From positions 124,001 to 188,000 of the forward strand of contig JAMAHW010000007.1 in assembly GCA_023627715.1 (NCBI GenBank): a stretch of DNA of 64,000 nucleotides. Reading direction: 5' to 3'. The notes below the pieces were generated by a model. It saw only the letters and a program-made list of their open reading frames with translations, was not told the DNA's origin and made no database searches. The translations under genes and the position numbers were made by a program. The stretch is from Periconia sp. R9002 (Eukaryota; Ascomycota; Dothideomycetes; Pleosporales; Periconiaceae). This document shows, one piece after another, positions 20,944 to 33,139 of the stretch; within the stretch, counting starts at the first letter, position 1, and every line of letters starts with the position of its first letter.

Positions 20944-21591
20944 ATGTCTACTCCCACTTCTTCCAACACCACTTCGACCGGATGCCGCGACAAGCACGTC
21001 CACTTCGACCCCGCCATAACCGTCATCGAATATGGAAACGAGCACAAGCCACAACCCCTCACCCGTGTTGAAGCCCTGAAGCGTGAAGAAGTCTGCATGC
21101 ATGAAGACTCCCCTCCTCCCTACGCCTTTGTATTTGGCCGGTCCAACTCCAAAGCAGCCGATTCTAGCGAGTTGTCCAAAACCTTCAAGCAGCGCAGCAA
21201 GAAGGCTCAGTCGAGCTACTGCGATGCGTTCCGACGCGCGCGATACTCACTCCATGGTGACGACGACGAGCTCACTGAGCGCAACGCTCCGCCACAGGAT
21301 GGAAATGCTCGCTTGAGCTACTGCGATGCGTATAGGCGTGCTCAGTACTCGTCGCAAGGTGAGTCGGTTGGACGTAGCGTGCACTCACCTACTAACAAGA
21401 ACGCTCCGATGACGTTTGGTGATGCGTTTAGGCGTGCGCGGTACTCGTCTCATGGTGAGTATCCTGCCGATGAGAATGCTTCGAAAGGTAAGGAGAATAA
21501 GGAGCGTAAGGAGCATTCTGGATTTCAGAAAGCCGTCGCTGCATTTGACGCTGTCAAGACGCATATCCGGGGTAAGCATGGTTTGCCATAA
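20944..21591 (+). CDS. Unknown protein with three 16-residue repeats
   Basis: A single exon of 215 residues starting at an ATG in ACACCATGT context; an ATG farther upstream (20815) would add a low-complexity leader and is less likely. The N-terminus is Ser/Thr-rich, then KHVHFDPAITVIEYGNE. Three copies of a motif follow: SYCDAFRRARYSLHGD (21214-21261), SYCDAYRRAQYSSQGE (21316-21363) and TFGDAFRRARYSSHGE (21412-21459), spaced 102 and 96 bases apart. A Lys-rich segment and a helical tail, FQKAVAAFDAVKTHIRGKHG, end the protein. No signal peptide or membrane segment. I do not recognise the family. The basic, aromatic repeats could be short linear binding motifs (inference). Confidence 0.7.
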   Translation: MSTPTSSNTTSTGCRDKHVHFDPAITVIEYGNEHKPQPLTRVEALKREEVCMHEDSPPPYAFVFGRSNSKAADSSELSKTFKQRSKKAQSSYCDAFRRARYSLHGDDDELTERNAPPQDGNARLSYCDAYRRAQYSSQGESVGRSVHSPTNKNAPMTFGDAFRRARYSSHGEYPADENASKGKENKERKEHSGFQKAVAAFDAVKTHIRGKHGLP

Positions 21592-22026
21592 AGGTTAGAA
21601 TCGTTTTCTTACTACGATTCTGATTGATCTCTGCGCTGGTCGTTGACATTAGACATGCATGCCTGTACGGTGAGTTTCGTTTCGCGAATTCTTGGGTTGT
21701 TGCCCGCCCCCCTTCCGTTTGATACGGAGGAATCAATAGTACTAATTTCGATTGCTTGATCTTCTACTCTTCAATTTGTCTCATGTTTTCGTTGTGATCT
21801 AAGTATCAATACATATAAATATCATGAATCATCAAGCCCTGACCCAAACTCCGAACACGTAAACATACTGCACTTCAAAAACGCCTCCGAGCTTCATAAC
21901 GACAGAAACAAACAAAGAAGCCTCCGTGATCTCAATTGCATACAGCATATTCCCTACACCCAACCCAACTCAACAAATAACCACCTCCACCTCCACCTTC
22001 CCTTCCCCAACCAACCCCCACCCCCC
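21592..22026. other. Intergenic 3' flanks
   Basis: Lies between two convergent genes. The polypyrimidine tract seen on the plus strand from about 21960 runs into the 3' coding part of the next minus-strand gene. No other feature. Confidence 0.4.
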
Positions 22027-22685
22027 TCACTCCCTCCGCCTCAGCGAAACCCCACACCTCCCCCTCTCCTCTCCCCACTCCCCACCACCATCTCTACCCA
22101 CACTCTCATCCCCACTATCCCCACCCTCATCCTCCTCCTCCTCCTCCTCCTGCACGACAATCGACACCCAACTCTCCAACACCATCCTCTCCCCATCTCT
22201 ATCCCCTTCCCTACCCCCCTCACCATCATCATCTTCTTCCCCCTTCCTCTCCACCACACCCCTTTCCACCTCCTCAACCGCCCTCTGCATCGCCCTCTCG
22301 CGTCGGCGTTTGCGGAGATAGTATGTTCCCACGACGAGGAGGGCTAGGAGAAAGAGGACGAGGAGGGATATGGTTATGCTGAGGGTGAGGGCGAGGGGGG
22401 TGTGGTGCGTGCGTGGTGTTTGTGAAGTGGTGGTGTTTTGCTGGGGAGGTTGTGCGGCTCTTGGGTTGAGGTTTTGGTTGTTGGTGTTGGTGTTTGAGGT
22501 GGTGTGGGGCTCCTATCTACTATGAGGATCTGTGTTTAGGTTGACTGAAGGGGTAGGGTTTGGTTGAACGCGTTTGTATGTACGTATGTACGTACCGTGG
22601 TGATGATGCGTGAAGTGTCTTTTCTCGGTGGTGATGCTGGTGATACAATGCCGTAGACGGCCCAGACGTCGGAGGAGAACAACAT
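22027..22685 (-). CDS. Small single-pass membrane protein with acidic tail
   Basis: Model: exons 22685-22596 and 22512-22027, giving 191 residues, with a GTACGT donor and a TAG acceptor in phase 0. The N-terminal part, MLFSSDVWAVYGIVSP, is followed by a Thr/Asn/Pro/Gln-rich stretch. Then comes one clear membrane segment, LALTLSITISLLVLFLLALL, continuing VVGTYYL. A stop-transfer cluster RKRRRERAMQR begins a cytosolic tail very rich in Glu, Asp and Gly, including a run of Glu. This layout is that of a short type I-like membrane protein with a Ser/Thr-rich ectodomain. The family is unknown. The coding strand changes from C-rich to G-rich about half-way. Low complexity makes the call moderate. 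Confidence 0.5.
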
Positions 22686-24384
22686 AGTAGCGAACAGTCA
22701 GCTCTTCAACTCTTGCAAGTTGCGAGTGGTAGGTTTTCTTTCAAAGCAAACAAACAAAAAAACGAACGAGAAAAGACGACGAGAAAATAGGGAGAAAGGA
22801 AGAGAGAGGAAGTACGACAGTGAGTGAGATGGCATCTCAAGGGCGCGCGACGCTGCACGTACACCGAATACATCTGTATGTAACAAAGAAAGAAAACATA
22901 AGACATCAAAACACATCAGCAAAACCGATTTGATTCGGTGCAGCAGGCACTGCATGTTTTAGTCAACTTGCTGCCGTACGACCTTGGGCGTTACAAGCAA
23001 TTTCACCACCACCACAGCACACGCTGGCACTAATCAACTGTTGCTTTTTTGTTTTGATTTTGTTTTCAAACGACGACGACGTGTCGATGCTTGATTTTTT
23101 TTTCCCAGGTTGATCTATTCGAAGCTTCTCAAGCATCGTCTAATCTGCAGGTTTGCAAAACGGCCGGATTTGTTGTTCAGAGCCGTTGCGTTTCTCTTCC
23201 CAACAATTTCCTTTTCCCCCCATTTCAAACGCACACACGCATTTTGTTCTATCCTTCTTACCACCACCCCCATCCCCTCCTAACAAAACAAACCCCCCCC
23301 CTCCCCCCAACACATCAAAAGGCGTTTGTACAGCATCATCCTATGCAGTACCACCAAACAGGTGTGACGACAGGGGTGCACAAGCAGCCAGCCGGCCCAG
23401 CCAATGGGAGGAAGCCACACACTCCCATCCATCCATCTGGCATCACCGAACCAACGGCTCGCCCTCATCATTCATGACTTGCCAGCGAGATATTCTCGTT
23501 TCGCAAATGCGAGAATATGTGGAAGATAACATGATGCGTTTGGTTTGGTTGGATCTCGAGTGAGTGGGAGATGTTAGGTAGGCGTGGGGCGGCGGTTTGG
23601 ATCTAGCTACCTATGTAGATGGACGAGAAGACCTGTGGGGATCAATTCGATGAGAAGTTCCCGAAAGGAGCGATCGATGTGTGTATGTAATATGTATGTA
23701 TGCATGTATGCAACGAATTGAGTTACCAACTGGCTCGGTTCGGTTAACTAACTGACTACATACCGAGATCTTCGTGGTTGAAATATTTTGTTGTGTGTGT
23801 GCTTGTGCTTGTGCGAGCTGTGATAACTACGTTACCGTGTGAGCGATCGATCGACCGTTTGACAAACGTTTTTCGCCCGTCCCGGTGTGCCATTTGCGCT
23901 TCCGATTCGCTTCGGTGCTTTATGCACGCACTACCATCCATCACACTGCTGTGGTCAAACCTTTTCCTTTCTTTGTCAAAATGTTCGGGTTGTTTGATGG
24001 TGGGCGGTCCCTTGCATGGTTCGTGTTGAATGAAGTCAATTGTACAAGTCTGCCTTTTTTTTTGTTTGAGCTGACTACATGATTCCTTGCGTGTGACGCT
24101 GTCCATGTGTGCAAGCGAACCAGCTCCAGTGAATGAATGATATCATCGATAAATTGGGCTTTTTTTTGCCTCCTTTGTTGAAGGTATGCTTCAAGGTTCT
24201 ACGGTCGATAAACTCTAAAATCGTGTTTTCTTGTCATGGATAATGACGAAGGAGAAGAGGAGCAAGGGGATGGGATTTTACTTACTTAACCATTGATGCC
24301 TACATAGGTACTTACCTGCATTTTTTTATACATACGGCAGCAACCTCCTTGCATTCATTTCCTTTCACACGCACACGCTCCGAA
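22686..24384. other. Intergenic, low complexity, no gene recognised
   Basis: About 1.7 kb with poly-T, C-rich (23260-23310) and GTAT/TGCA-type microsatellite stretches (23685-23720). Open frames are short and compositionally biased. Promoters of both divergent neighbours must lie here. Confidence 0.4.
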
Positions 24385-24936
24385 ATGAAGTTCATCACCA
24401 CCACCCTCGTCGCAGCCTTACCCCTCGTACAGGCATCAGCTTCTTTGCAAACCCCACGCCAATCCGCCCCTTGGTCCCTCACCAACGTCGCCATCCTCAT
24501 CCCCAACCACCGCGAGGGAACTTACCCATGGTCAACCTTCACCGCTACGATCACCGACCCCAACACCCACACCCTCAACGATAGCATCTCGGTAAGCCCG
24601 AGCACTGGCGCAAACTGCGCGGCCAAATTCCTCGACCTCTCGTCGGCGCACGAAGGGCCATGGGGGCGCGGCTGGGCGTGCGACGACGACGGCAAGGGCG
24701 AGGGTCATTGGGAGATGAGGGTTAATAAGACCGAGTCTGGGTATCGGATCTTGTTTACACATGTTGCGGCGAGGTTTGATAAGGGGACGTTGAAGGGGTG
24801 GAAGAGGTGGTTTGAGGGGCCGGTGGAGTTGGAGGTTGGGAAGCATTTGACTGTGTCGTGTGCGGGGGATGGGACGTGTGGGTATACATTGGCGGGAGCG
24901 CCGATGGAGGTAGTCGGGAGCGAAGTTGGGTGGTGA
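24385..24936 (+). CDS. Small secreted protein, unknown family
   Basis: A single exon of 183 residues from the ATG at 24385 (an in-frame upstream codon at 24349 is not needed and would disturb the signal peptide). A signal peptide, MKFITTTLVAALPLVQASA, precedes a mature protein with four Cys: in GANCAAKF, GWACDDDG, TVSCAG and GTCGYTL, probably two disulfides. One N-glycosylation site is seen at VNKTESG. The size, secretion and even Cys number make it an effector-type candidate, but I recognise no family. The coding strand is C-rich up to about 24680 and G-rich thereafter. Confidence 0.7.
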   Translation: MKFITTTLVAALPLVQASASLQTPRQSAPWSLTNVAILIPNHREGTYPWSTFTATITDPNTHTLNDSISVSPSTGANCAAKFLDLSSAHEGPWGRGWACDDDGKGEGHWEMRVNKTESGYRILFTHVAARFDKGTLKGWKRWFEGPVELEVGKHLTVSCAGDGTCGYTLAGAPMEVVGSEVGW

Positions 24937-27900
24937 AAACCTCTTGTTTGCATGGCCCTGGTTCTTCTTCTTGGAAGAAGCGATGCGAAGGCGAAAAAAA
25001 ACGGGTTGCGATGCATATATATTTGTGTACGGATGAGCCGGATGATGAGGATTGTATTGTTCATTAGAGTAGCGCCACATGTTGGGGTGTTGCGGTAGGC
25101 GCCAACGAGGCGTTCTCTTCGCCCCGGAGCTACTTTTAAGCTTATTACATCCTCGCTGAGTAGGTGCTTGCGCGTGCTAAATCTTCATGAACTGAGTATC
25201 GCGATGGACCAACGTGGTGTATGTACATGAGAAAGAGACGCCAAGGAGACGGAAATCGCCAGCCGGCCGCGCTGCATTCAACCGCGTCTTGCCTCAGAGC
25301 AAAGGTATCCACAGCAGTACATGGACAGGGTTGGCGGATAGAGGGAGAACCAAGGAGCGCATCATTTTCGACGCACGTTGTTCTGTTCTAGAAGCAGAAT
25401 GGGTGTTCCTTGGGAATCCATCAATTGATGTTGCAGGCACTGCTGGGTGAGAGGGTAGATTGGGAGGTTAGTACGATAACGAAAGCCGTTATCTCGGCTC
25501 AGGACAGGATTCTAGGCCGTATCTGCGCCTCTCGCCGTCCCTTGGACTTCTCTTGGTTCCAAGCAACGTCAAAAAGCCACACGATGCTTGACACAATCTG
25601 AGCGCCAGGGAACAATCGGGCAGACTCAGCCTTGGGGCCGTGAAAGCTTACCTGAACTACAATCGTTGCGCTCGTGAAAAGACTGAGGAAAAGAACATAC
25701 ATGTCTCAACCACGTGCGCATACTTTGCTAGTGTCAGCTGTCCCTAAATGCGAGAGAAGGAGTAATCACTGAACGACGCCGCAGGCGTTCTGCAATCCAG
25801 ACTCCAGACTGTGCACCCCGTTCACTTCTTTAGGCAAGTGGTTGGTGGAACAATAAAATCATTGATGCGCCGCAATGCAAGCTGATCTAGTGTCATCTTG
25901 ACGTGGAAATTGTGTACGCGGTATCATTAGCAGGACGATGGATCGAATGATCTTCTGTCCAGACGTATCGAGATGATCGAGAACAGTGGGATGATTATAC
26001 GTGCGATAACCCATGGTCGAGCTGTTGGCGACATGGGAAAGGAGCAGGGTTAGCCATGCAAATGTGTGGCGAGGCTGATAACTGCAGAGCTGGGACAAGT
26101 CAGGCAAGTATACTGCATGTGTACAGTACATTTCCTTATGCGTAACCGCCTAGACTAGCGGCGGCCTCTAAGTACAAGAGACATGGGCCCATCTCACCGT
26201 TCGGATTTGAGCGAGTATGATTGATGCGATGATTGGTGCCGTAGACCAAAATGAGGGTTGCGACAAGGTTGCCTTCGAATAGTCTGTGTGGAGCTGACAA
26301 TGAACGCCCGACCAGCACGAAAAAATCTGACATAAGGATTGGACTGGATGGCTGGCCAACAGACATAGTCGTCAGATAATGGGAACATCCAACAACAGGT
26401 GGGCGGTAGGTAACCAACCGTACGTGGTACAAAATGGCATAGGACAGGTGGGCGAGGTGTTCCTTCGCCCGCACCAGGCAATCTTAGCTTATTTGGTAGG
26501 GCGGTATCAACCCGCCAACGCGCCTGCCTCGGCAATTCTTGAAATTACTGTTGCTTTTTTCCCCAAGAAAATCCAAACCTTATCAGACGCTGTCCGAGTA
26601 TAGTCTGTGAAAATTTTCGGTCATGATTAGGGGATATCATTTCGAGTTGATCACACAACAATATAGGTAGGTACGTGATGTTGAAAATCCCCAAAAGAAA
26701 ACATCAGCGCGACTGTCAAGGTATCGAGCTGTGCTATATCTAGAAAATCCCTACGAGCTGGTTCCGACGCAAGGGTCATGCACGTACATATGTAAGTAAG
26801 TATGGTGAGGGATTCTTGTTGTCGGCGACTTGGATTAGTAGGTCTCTTCTGCGGCAACGCTCACCAAAAATTGCCATCATCTTCACCGCGTCCAATGATA
26901 GAGTTCCCGTACCGTGCGGCAGCAGGAGACTACTCGTCCGCAATTGCAGGCTACACACGCTTTCATGCGGTCTTGAGATTTACGCTTGGGGCACCGGTCA
27001 TTTGGATACTGGTGCCGCAAGAAGGTAGTCGGACATGGTCATGATTAGGGAAGGTCTATCTCTGCGAGACCAGGATCAACACCCAGCAGAGAGCGACCAT
27101 GCAAACATTGGATGCAGCCGAACGAAGCCCAGGCGCTTGGGGAGTGGAGATAGTCCAGGGAAGGGATGGGAGTGCCGACGAGCCAAGACAGCCCAGACGC
27201 TTGCACGGAAGGTGGATGGCCACAAATGGGTGGATTGGCGGATTGGGATCGCAGGTGTATTGACTGCACCGCGGACGCCTGATTATCCAAATGGTCGGAT
27301 CAGCGCCTGCCCAGGAGCGCTCTAGTCGGCCTTGACCGACGGAGTGTGCGTGCGGAAGGATGGGTGAGGTGCGAAAATGAGAAGAGGGACATGGAGCCAC
27401 GGGGAGGAGTACCGGAAGGGGTAACCGAGCACGCCACCAGAGATCCTAAGGACTGTCTGGGTGGTTAATCGTAGATGTAGACGGCGCAGGCGCTGACGGA
27501 GGGCTGACGGTTCCAATGGCCCATGAGCTCAGTGGAGTGTACAGTGCCGTAGTACGGTATGCACGGTGTGTACAATCGGCACATGGTGGGGTGTGGTGCT
27601 GGCACTGCTGATGATTGGGATATTTGGATTATATGATTCTCGTAAACCATATCTTTGTGTAAACAGCCCTGCGAGTACGACGGCAGATGATTCGTGCAAG
27701 TGCTGGCCTCGTGATAGGCGATGAGCGTTACTGGGCGGGGGACAGTTTGCCTAGTTGCTGTACTGGACTGGACTGGCTCTGGCAAATACCAGACAATGCA
27801 GCCGTGGCAGGGGAGGGAGGGGGGGGGGCGGGATAATACTGTGTAAGCGGCTTGTGGGGAGCAAGCAGGTAGGGATCCCTGTCGATTACTCGCACGTCGC

Positions 27901-28982
27901 AAAGGACATTTGGCGCATAGTTGAAGGCACGGACTGGATCAGTACAAGAATAGAGTAAGTACCCCTAGTGGGTTATGGGATTGTGTAGAACAAGGAGGTG
28001 AGTTGCTGGTTAGTAGGGAGGAGAAGCGGCGGAAAGAAAGATGAAAAGAGAGATGAAGCTCTCAGAGATGAGAAAGGGAAGAGGTGTGGTTGGCTCGCTT
28101 ACCCCGCGCCTAGAAAGACGCTAGAAGAATGGGAGAAGCCTAAGCCTAGTGTAGCCAACGTGCTCGGGCTTAAGTAAGGTAAGGCGAAGAATTGCCATGG
28201 CCGGCATGGCTGATTTGCTTGTGTGGGCTTGATCTCACTCTTCTTTGTTGAGAATGGGGACGCCGTACATGTACATGAACTGTGCCAGCAATACATGTAA
28301 TTCTATGGAGTAAAGTCAACTTGAATCAATGATATGGAAGGAAGGATGACCTACCCTACACCAATGCTGTAAGTGGGCTAGGGTTATCAGAAGGTTACAT
28401 GGTTCGGAGAGCTAGAGCCGGGGCAAGGGAGCCCAAGACTGGATGGCGCCCGTTGGGTGCGAGCAGTTCTGAGGGGTGGCGAGAGGAAGCATCTTTTTTT
28501 TCGATGGTTGATTGATTGAATTGATTGATTGCAACGGGGCGTCGATGGAGGGTGAAACGTGCCCCAATCAGCCGCGGCCGCCGCTCGGCTCTCTGCGAGT
28601 CATGTGATCCCTGCCTATCTCACACCCCTGTCGGACCTACCAGTTAAGCTCTAGGCAAAGCAGCGCAAAGCAGCGGGCATGGTCTTGGCGTTGGTTGGAT
28701 TTACGAGCTCCTTCCCTTTTGGGGACGTACCTTCCATGGTGCCCAGCACGACAGCAGAGCTCTGTGTTTGCGTGCTGCAACCGCCGCTGCTGCCACGGCC
28801 ATGAATTTTTTCTTGCCATATTAAAGCGCCCCGGTCTGCCATCTCTTCGCACCTTGCGAGCTTCCTCTCTTCTCTTCGTCGCTCCCCTAAGTACTTGCCA
28901 GTCTACGCGGCAAGCACCTTCTCTACTACTTTAATACACTTCGTCCTAATAGTTGACTTTGCAAGTCAAGTGCGCCTTCACC
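24937..28982. other. 4-kb stretch without a recognisable gene
   Basis: Many short frames occur on both strands but none has a domain, a signal peptide or convincing splice partners. It ends in the promoter and leader of the peptide transporter. One HGATAR site (TTATCAG, 28385-28391) could bind a GATA factor of nitrogen control, which is plausible for a peptide transporter but unproven. Microsatellites TTGA/GATT (28505-28530) and a G-run near 27820 are present. A non-coding transcript cannot be excluded. Confidence 0.4.
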
Positions 28983-31148
28983 ATGCCCACCGACGACGCT
29001 GTGGTAAGCAACAACTCGCCCTCATTCTCTCTACTACTTTCCATGTTCGCAGCCCTCAATGCCAACATCCAGTCTTTCACTTCCCACGTGATGGGCATTC
29101 GAATTCATTGATGTGCATCAATGTCGGGCTGGGATCATGGATAATAGAAAGAGAAGAGAAATTGAAAACGAATCGCAAGTGCTGACTAGCTATCTAGCAA
29201 GTAGCAATGGGCGTTGACCCAGCTATGGTCGATGCCTCTGGCGACCCAGAGCGCAAGCACCCTGAAGCTCACCTCGTCGCCCCGCCACCTTTCCTCCCGT
29301 CCGAGGGGAAGCCCACTTTGCAGGACAGCTACCTCAGTGACGACTCTAGGGACGATCTCCCCACCGAGGAGGAGTTGAGGACCCTGAAGCGTGTCTCCGC
29401 AGGACTTAACTGGAAGATCTACACCATTGCCTTCGTCGAACTCGTCGAGCGTATGTCCTGGTATGGTGTCACCGCTCTGATCTCCAACTTCATCGCCCAG
29501 AAGAGGCCGACTCCCACCGGTGCTGCCCTCGACCCCAGCAGCGATGAAGCCCAGCCTGGTGGTCTCGGTCTCGGCAAGCAGATTGCTTTCAACATCACCA
29601 CCTTCAACACATTCTGGACCTATGTTCTGCCTCTCCTCGGTGCCTACGTTGCCGATACCTACCTCGGTCGTTTCAAGACCATCTTCTGGTCCGTGGTCGT
29701 TGCTGTGCTCGGCCACATCATCCTCACCATTGCCACCATCCCCAAGGTCATGGACAATCCCAACGGTGCCCTTGGCTGCTTCATGGTCGGATTGGTCGTC
29801 ATGGGCTTCGGAACGGGAGGTTTCAAACCCAACATTTCCCCCTTGATCGCCGAGCAAGTCTCTGAAGACAGGATGCGCGTGGCTACCATTAACGGAGAGC
29901 GTGTCATCATCGACCCCGGAATCACCTTGACCCGTATCTACAACTACTTCTACATGTTCATCAACATCGGTGCATTGATCGGTCAACTCTCCATGGCTTA
30001 TGCTGAACGTTATGTCGGTTTCTGGCTCGCTTTCCTGCTTCCCACCATCCTGTTCCTGTTTGCTTTCCCCGTCCTCATCTGGTGCAAGCCTCGCTACACT
30101 CTCCTGCCCCCTTCGGGTAGTGTCATGGGCCCTGCCATGAAGCTCTTTTTCAAGGCTCTTGGAAACGGCGCCTCGCTCAACCCTGTCACAACAATCAATA
30201 GATGGCGAGACGGACAAATGTGGGAGCGTGTCAAGCCTTCTGTCCTCGGTGCCAGCGCCCCTTCGTGGTACAACTTCGACGATGCGTGGGTTGATGAAGT
30301 TCACCGCGGTTTCACTGCCTGCGGTGTCTTTGTTTGGGTGCCCATTTTCTGGCTCGCCTACCGACAGATGGATTCCAACTTGACTCAAATGTGCTCCACC
30401 ATGAAGCTTGGCGGTGTGCCCAACGACGTTTTGACCAACTTTGATCCTTTGGCCATCGTCATCATTGTGCCCAGTAAGTTTTCCGCCCGCCTGCTCCCAT
30501 CTGTCGCATTGCTAACATCTTGTAGTCATGGACACCATCGTCTACCCCTTCCTTCGCAAGCGTGGTATCAACTTCAGCCCCATCAAGAAAATTACCGGTG
30601 GTTTCATCGTCGGCGCCTTGGCCATGGTGTGGGCTGCCGTGCTCCAACACTACATCTACAAGACTTCTGGCTACTATGACGCTGACCCCAAGCCCGAGAA
30701 ATACAAGTCTCCCATCACCGTCTGGGCTGTGATTGGTGTCTATATCCTCGTCGCCATCTCCGAGATCTTCGCTTCCGTCAGTACTCTGGAGTATGCCTTC
30801 ACCAAGGCCCCCAAGAACATGAGGTCCATGGTCCAGTCCGTCCAGCTCTTCACCACCGCCTTCTCCGCTGCTCTCCAGCAAGCCTTCACTCCGTTGACCA
30901 ACGACCCCCACCTTGTCTGGAACTACGGCTCAGTTGCCATCATCGCCTTTGTCACTGGTGTCGTTTTCCACTTTGTGTACCGCCAGACTGACAAGGACGA
31001 GGAGAAGCTCAACCTGCTTCCCACTGGTCACCTCGGTACTGTCCAGCAGGCCGAAGATGTTGAGCGACGTCTCAGTGTCGCTGCTGAAAGGAAAGCCTCT
31101 CTTAACACTTCCCCGACTGAGCCTGCTCCTCTCTCGGAGAAGATCTAA
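28983..31148 (+). CDS. PTR2: Proton-coupled oligopeptide transporter (POT/PTR2 family)
   Basis: Model: exons 28983-29003, 29198-30473 and 30526-31148, giving 639 residues. The tiny first exon (MPTDDAV) has an excellent CACCATGC start context, a GTAAGC donor and a GCTGAC branch site before the TAG acceptor; it joins in frame to QVAMGVDPAMVD. A start at 29207 would give 629 residues and is the alternative. POT signatures are clear: the proton-coupling ExxER in FVELVERMSWYGV, WTYVLPLLGAYVADTYLGRF, and VVMGFGTGGFKPNISPLIAEQ. About twelve membrane segments are predicted by eye, with a large loop near 340-420. It imports di- and tripeptides at the plasma membrane. Yeast Ptr2 orthologues are regulated by nitrogen and amino acids; here only a single GATA-type site upstream hints at that. 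Confidence 0.95.
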
Positions 31149-31925
31149 GGGTGGATCACGAAACTGCGTCTTTGCAGGACTTGTAAATTACCTCTGCACG
31201 TGTAGATATGACGGAGCGCTTTTGAAAGCCCTCGGATAGAGCATCAAAGCGTGATGATTAGTTCCGTGGCTCTTGTCACTTAATACAATACTTTACTCAA
31301 TTATCTGCTCGATAACCTCGCTGTGTTTCCTCGTTGCATCTTCAAAAAATGCGGGATGCTGTGCATATCTTGATCTACAACCTTGCTGCAAAACTCATCT
31401 GTTGCGTTTCACATGGCGACCTGGCACGCATAGAGGGCCGTCATGTATGGCACTATCATGCTACTGTGCGCCAGGAAACCGCCCACCTTCTGCAATCGGA
31501 ATTGACGCCGCGAACGCCACTTTAATCGTGAAACAAGCCACAAGAAAAGAGGTCGATCCCGTGATATTGCAATCGACAGTGGAGGCTACTGCTTTTATTT
31601 TCGTGGAGCGAGTTTAACCTACCTTCCAGATTGAGGATAGCGTGGAATGTGTATTGGCGACGAATCGTACGGCGAAAGCGAACTCGTGGGGGTTTGGTGC
31701 ATCTTCGTGTACCTCTCTGGTCCTGGCTGTGGTTTTGTAGAGCCCCACCAACGACGTCAGCTATGAACTTGAAATGTGGAATGTTCGTTTCTTCCACACC
31801 TAGATTTAAATTCCCCATCATATAAAGTAAAAGAGAAGGTGCACAAAGTGGAAAAGAAGATTCATCTCAGCGCAAAACAACAACGGCTATAAAAAAAAAC
31901 ACCATCAGGAAAGAAAGAAGGAACC
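31149..31925. other. Intergenic, no gene recognised
   Basis: Contains the transporter 3' region and the A-rich leader of the DUF3632 gene. Short frames only. Confidence 0.4.
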
Positions 31926-32870
31926 ATGACGACCTCGCAAACCAAACAAATCCTAAAAGCCCTCTCCACCAACACCACCTCCTCCCCCGCCCAAAAAATC
32001 GACCAAATTGCCAAAATCCGAAACTGGTTCCAGCCCAAGCAAGACAGCGAAAACTACTCGCACATCCAAGCCTACCTCTCCGGCACCCTCGACCTCACCA
32101 CCACCGTCTCCAAAATCACCACCCCGATCGACCAAGCCCTTACCACCGCCTCCCACGCAGACGACCTCGAACCCAGCTGGTGGGACCTCTGGACCTCAAT
32201 CCTGCACTCCTCAAAACGCATCCCCTACACCTCCGACGATGAAATCAAACACACCTCCCTCACCACACTCATCACAAGCCTAAAACACCACCCCGACCCG
32301 CACCCCAATACCCTCACCACTCCAGCCTGGCCCACACTCCCCTGGCTCTCCGCCGCCGTCCGCGAAGCCTACAACGACGCCCCCATCGACGACTACGACG
32401 CCTCCACCTCCCCCGACGAAGCACCCACCACCGTCGCCCCCATCATCGCGCTCGAAGCCACCGCCTGGGCCAACCTCAACGCGCTCCTCGCCCGTCTCAC
32501 CGCTGCCAAAACCCACGACTTCGCCACCTACTATGCCATCTGGGCCCTGCGCGCCGCGCTGGAAATCGACCACGGGACGTCCTTTTTCAAGTACGACGCC
32601 CGCGTTCCCGCGGCCGCGGCGTGGGTGCTGTGCGCGGGGAAGGAGTTGGTGGGGAGGGAGGTGGATTTGAGCCCGGCGAATCCGAGGCAGGGGAATCCGG
32701 CTAAGGGGGGCGAGTTGTGGGGTGGGGTGAAGGGGTTTGGGAGGGAGAGGTGGGCGTTTTGGAAGGAGAGGTTTGGGGTTGTTGCGGGGTTGGAGGGGGT
32801 GGGGGAGGGGACGAGGGAGGTTGCGAAGAGGGCGGTTGGGGAGATGGAGAGGGTGGAGCGGGAGGGGTAG
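31926..32870 (+). CDS. DUF3632 family protein
   Basis: An uninterrupted protein of 314 residues. The hallmark layout of the fungal DUF3632 family is present: an N-terminal helical part, SWWDLWTSILHSSKRIPYTS (about 84-103), a leucine-rich segment LTTLITSLKHHPDPHPN, then WANLNALLARLTA and YYAIWALRAALE (about 200-213). The function of the family is unknown; members are cytosolic-looking and abundant in Pezizomycotina. No targeting signal is seen. The start has an ACCATGA context and is the first ATG of the frame. Composition is striking: the coding strand is C-rich to about 32,600 and G-rich afterwards. Confidence 0.8.
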   Translation: MTTSQTKQILKALSTNTTSSPAQKIDQIAKIRNWFQPKQDSENYSHIQAYLSGTLDLTTTVSKITTPIDQALTTASHADDLEPSWWDLWTSILHSSKRIPYTSDDEIKHTSLTTLITSLKHHPDPHPNTLTTPAWPTLPWLSAAVREAYNDAPIDDYDASTSPDEAPTTVAPIIALEATAWANLNALLARLTAAKTHDFATYYAIWALRAALEIDHGTSFFKYDARVPAAAAWVLCAGKELVGREVDLSPANPRQGNPAKGGELWGGVKGFGRERWAFWKERFGVVAGLEGVGEGTREVAKRAVGEMERVEREG

Positions 32871-33139
32871 GCTGGGTTAGGGATGGATATGGATGGTGGT
32901 GGAGGGTTTTTTGTTTCTTTGTTTGCATTGTTACTACATGGTGGGTGGTGGTGCTGCATATCAAGTAACTATTAATACATAGCGAGGCATATTGGGAGGA
33001 GTTGAGAACGAGAAAGAACAAGGAGAAAGGGAAATGGAAAAGACTATTTAAGTCATGACACATCTCGCTCTGTTGTTCAACTGGCTGAGATCATTTGGTG
33101 CTGCCATTCCTTCAAATGGAGAGTTATCAGATTCAACGT

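Noticed and set aside
21926..22321. 131-codon plus-strand frame rich in Ser and Pro
   Set aside because: It is the antisense of the Glu/Gly-rich tail of the minus-strand membrane protein. Low complexity explains the open frame.
29186..30388. 400-codon minus-strand frame opposite the peptide transporter
   Set aside because: Antisense shadow of a well-supported transporter with many GNC codons. No domain.
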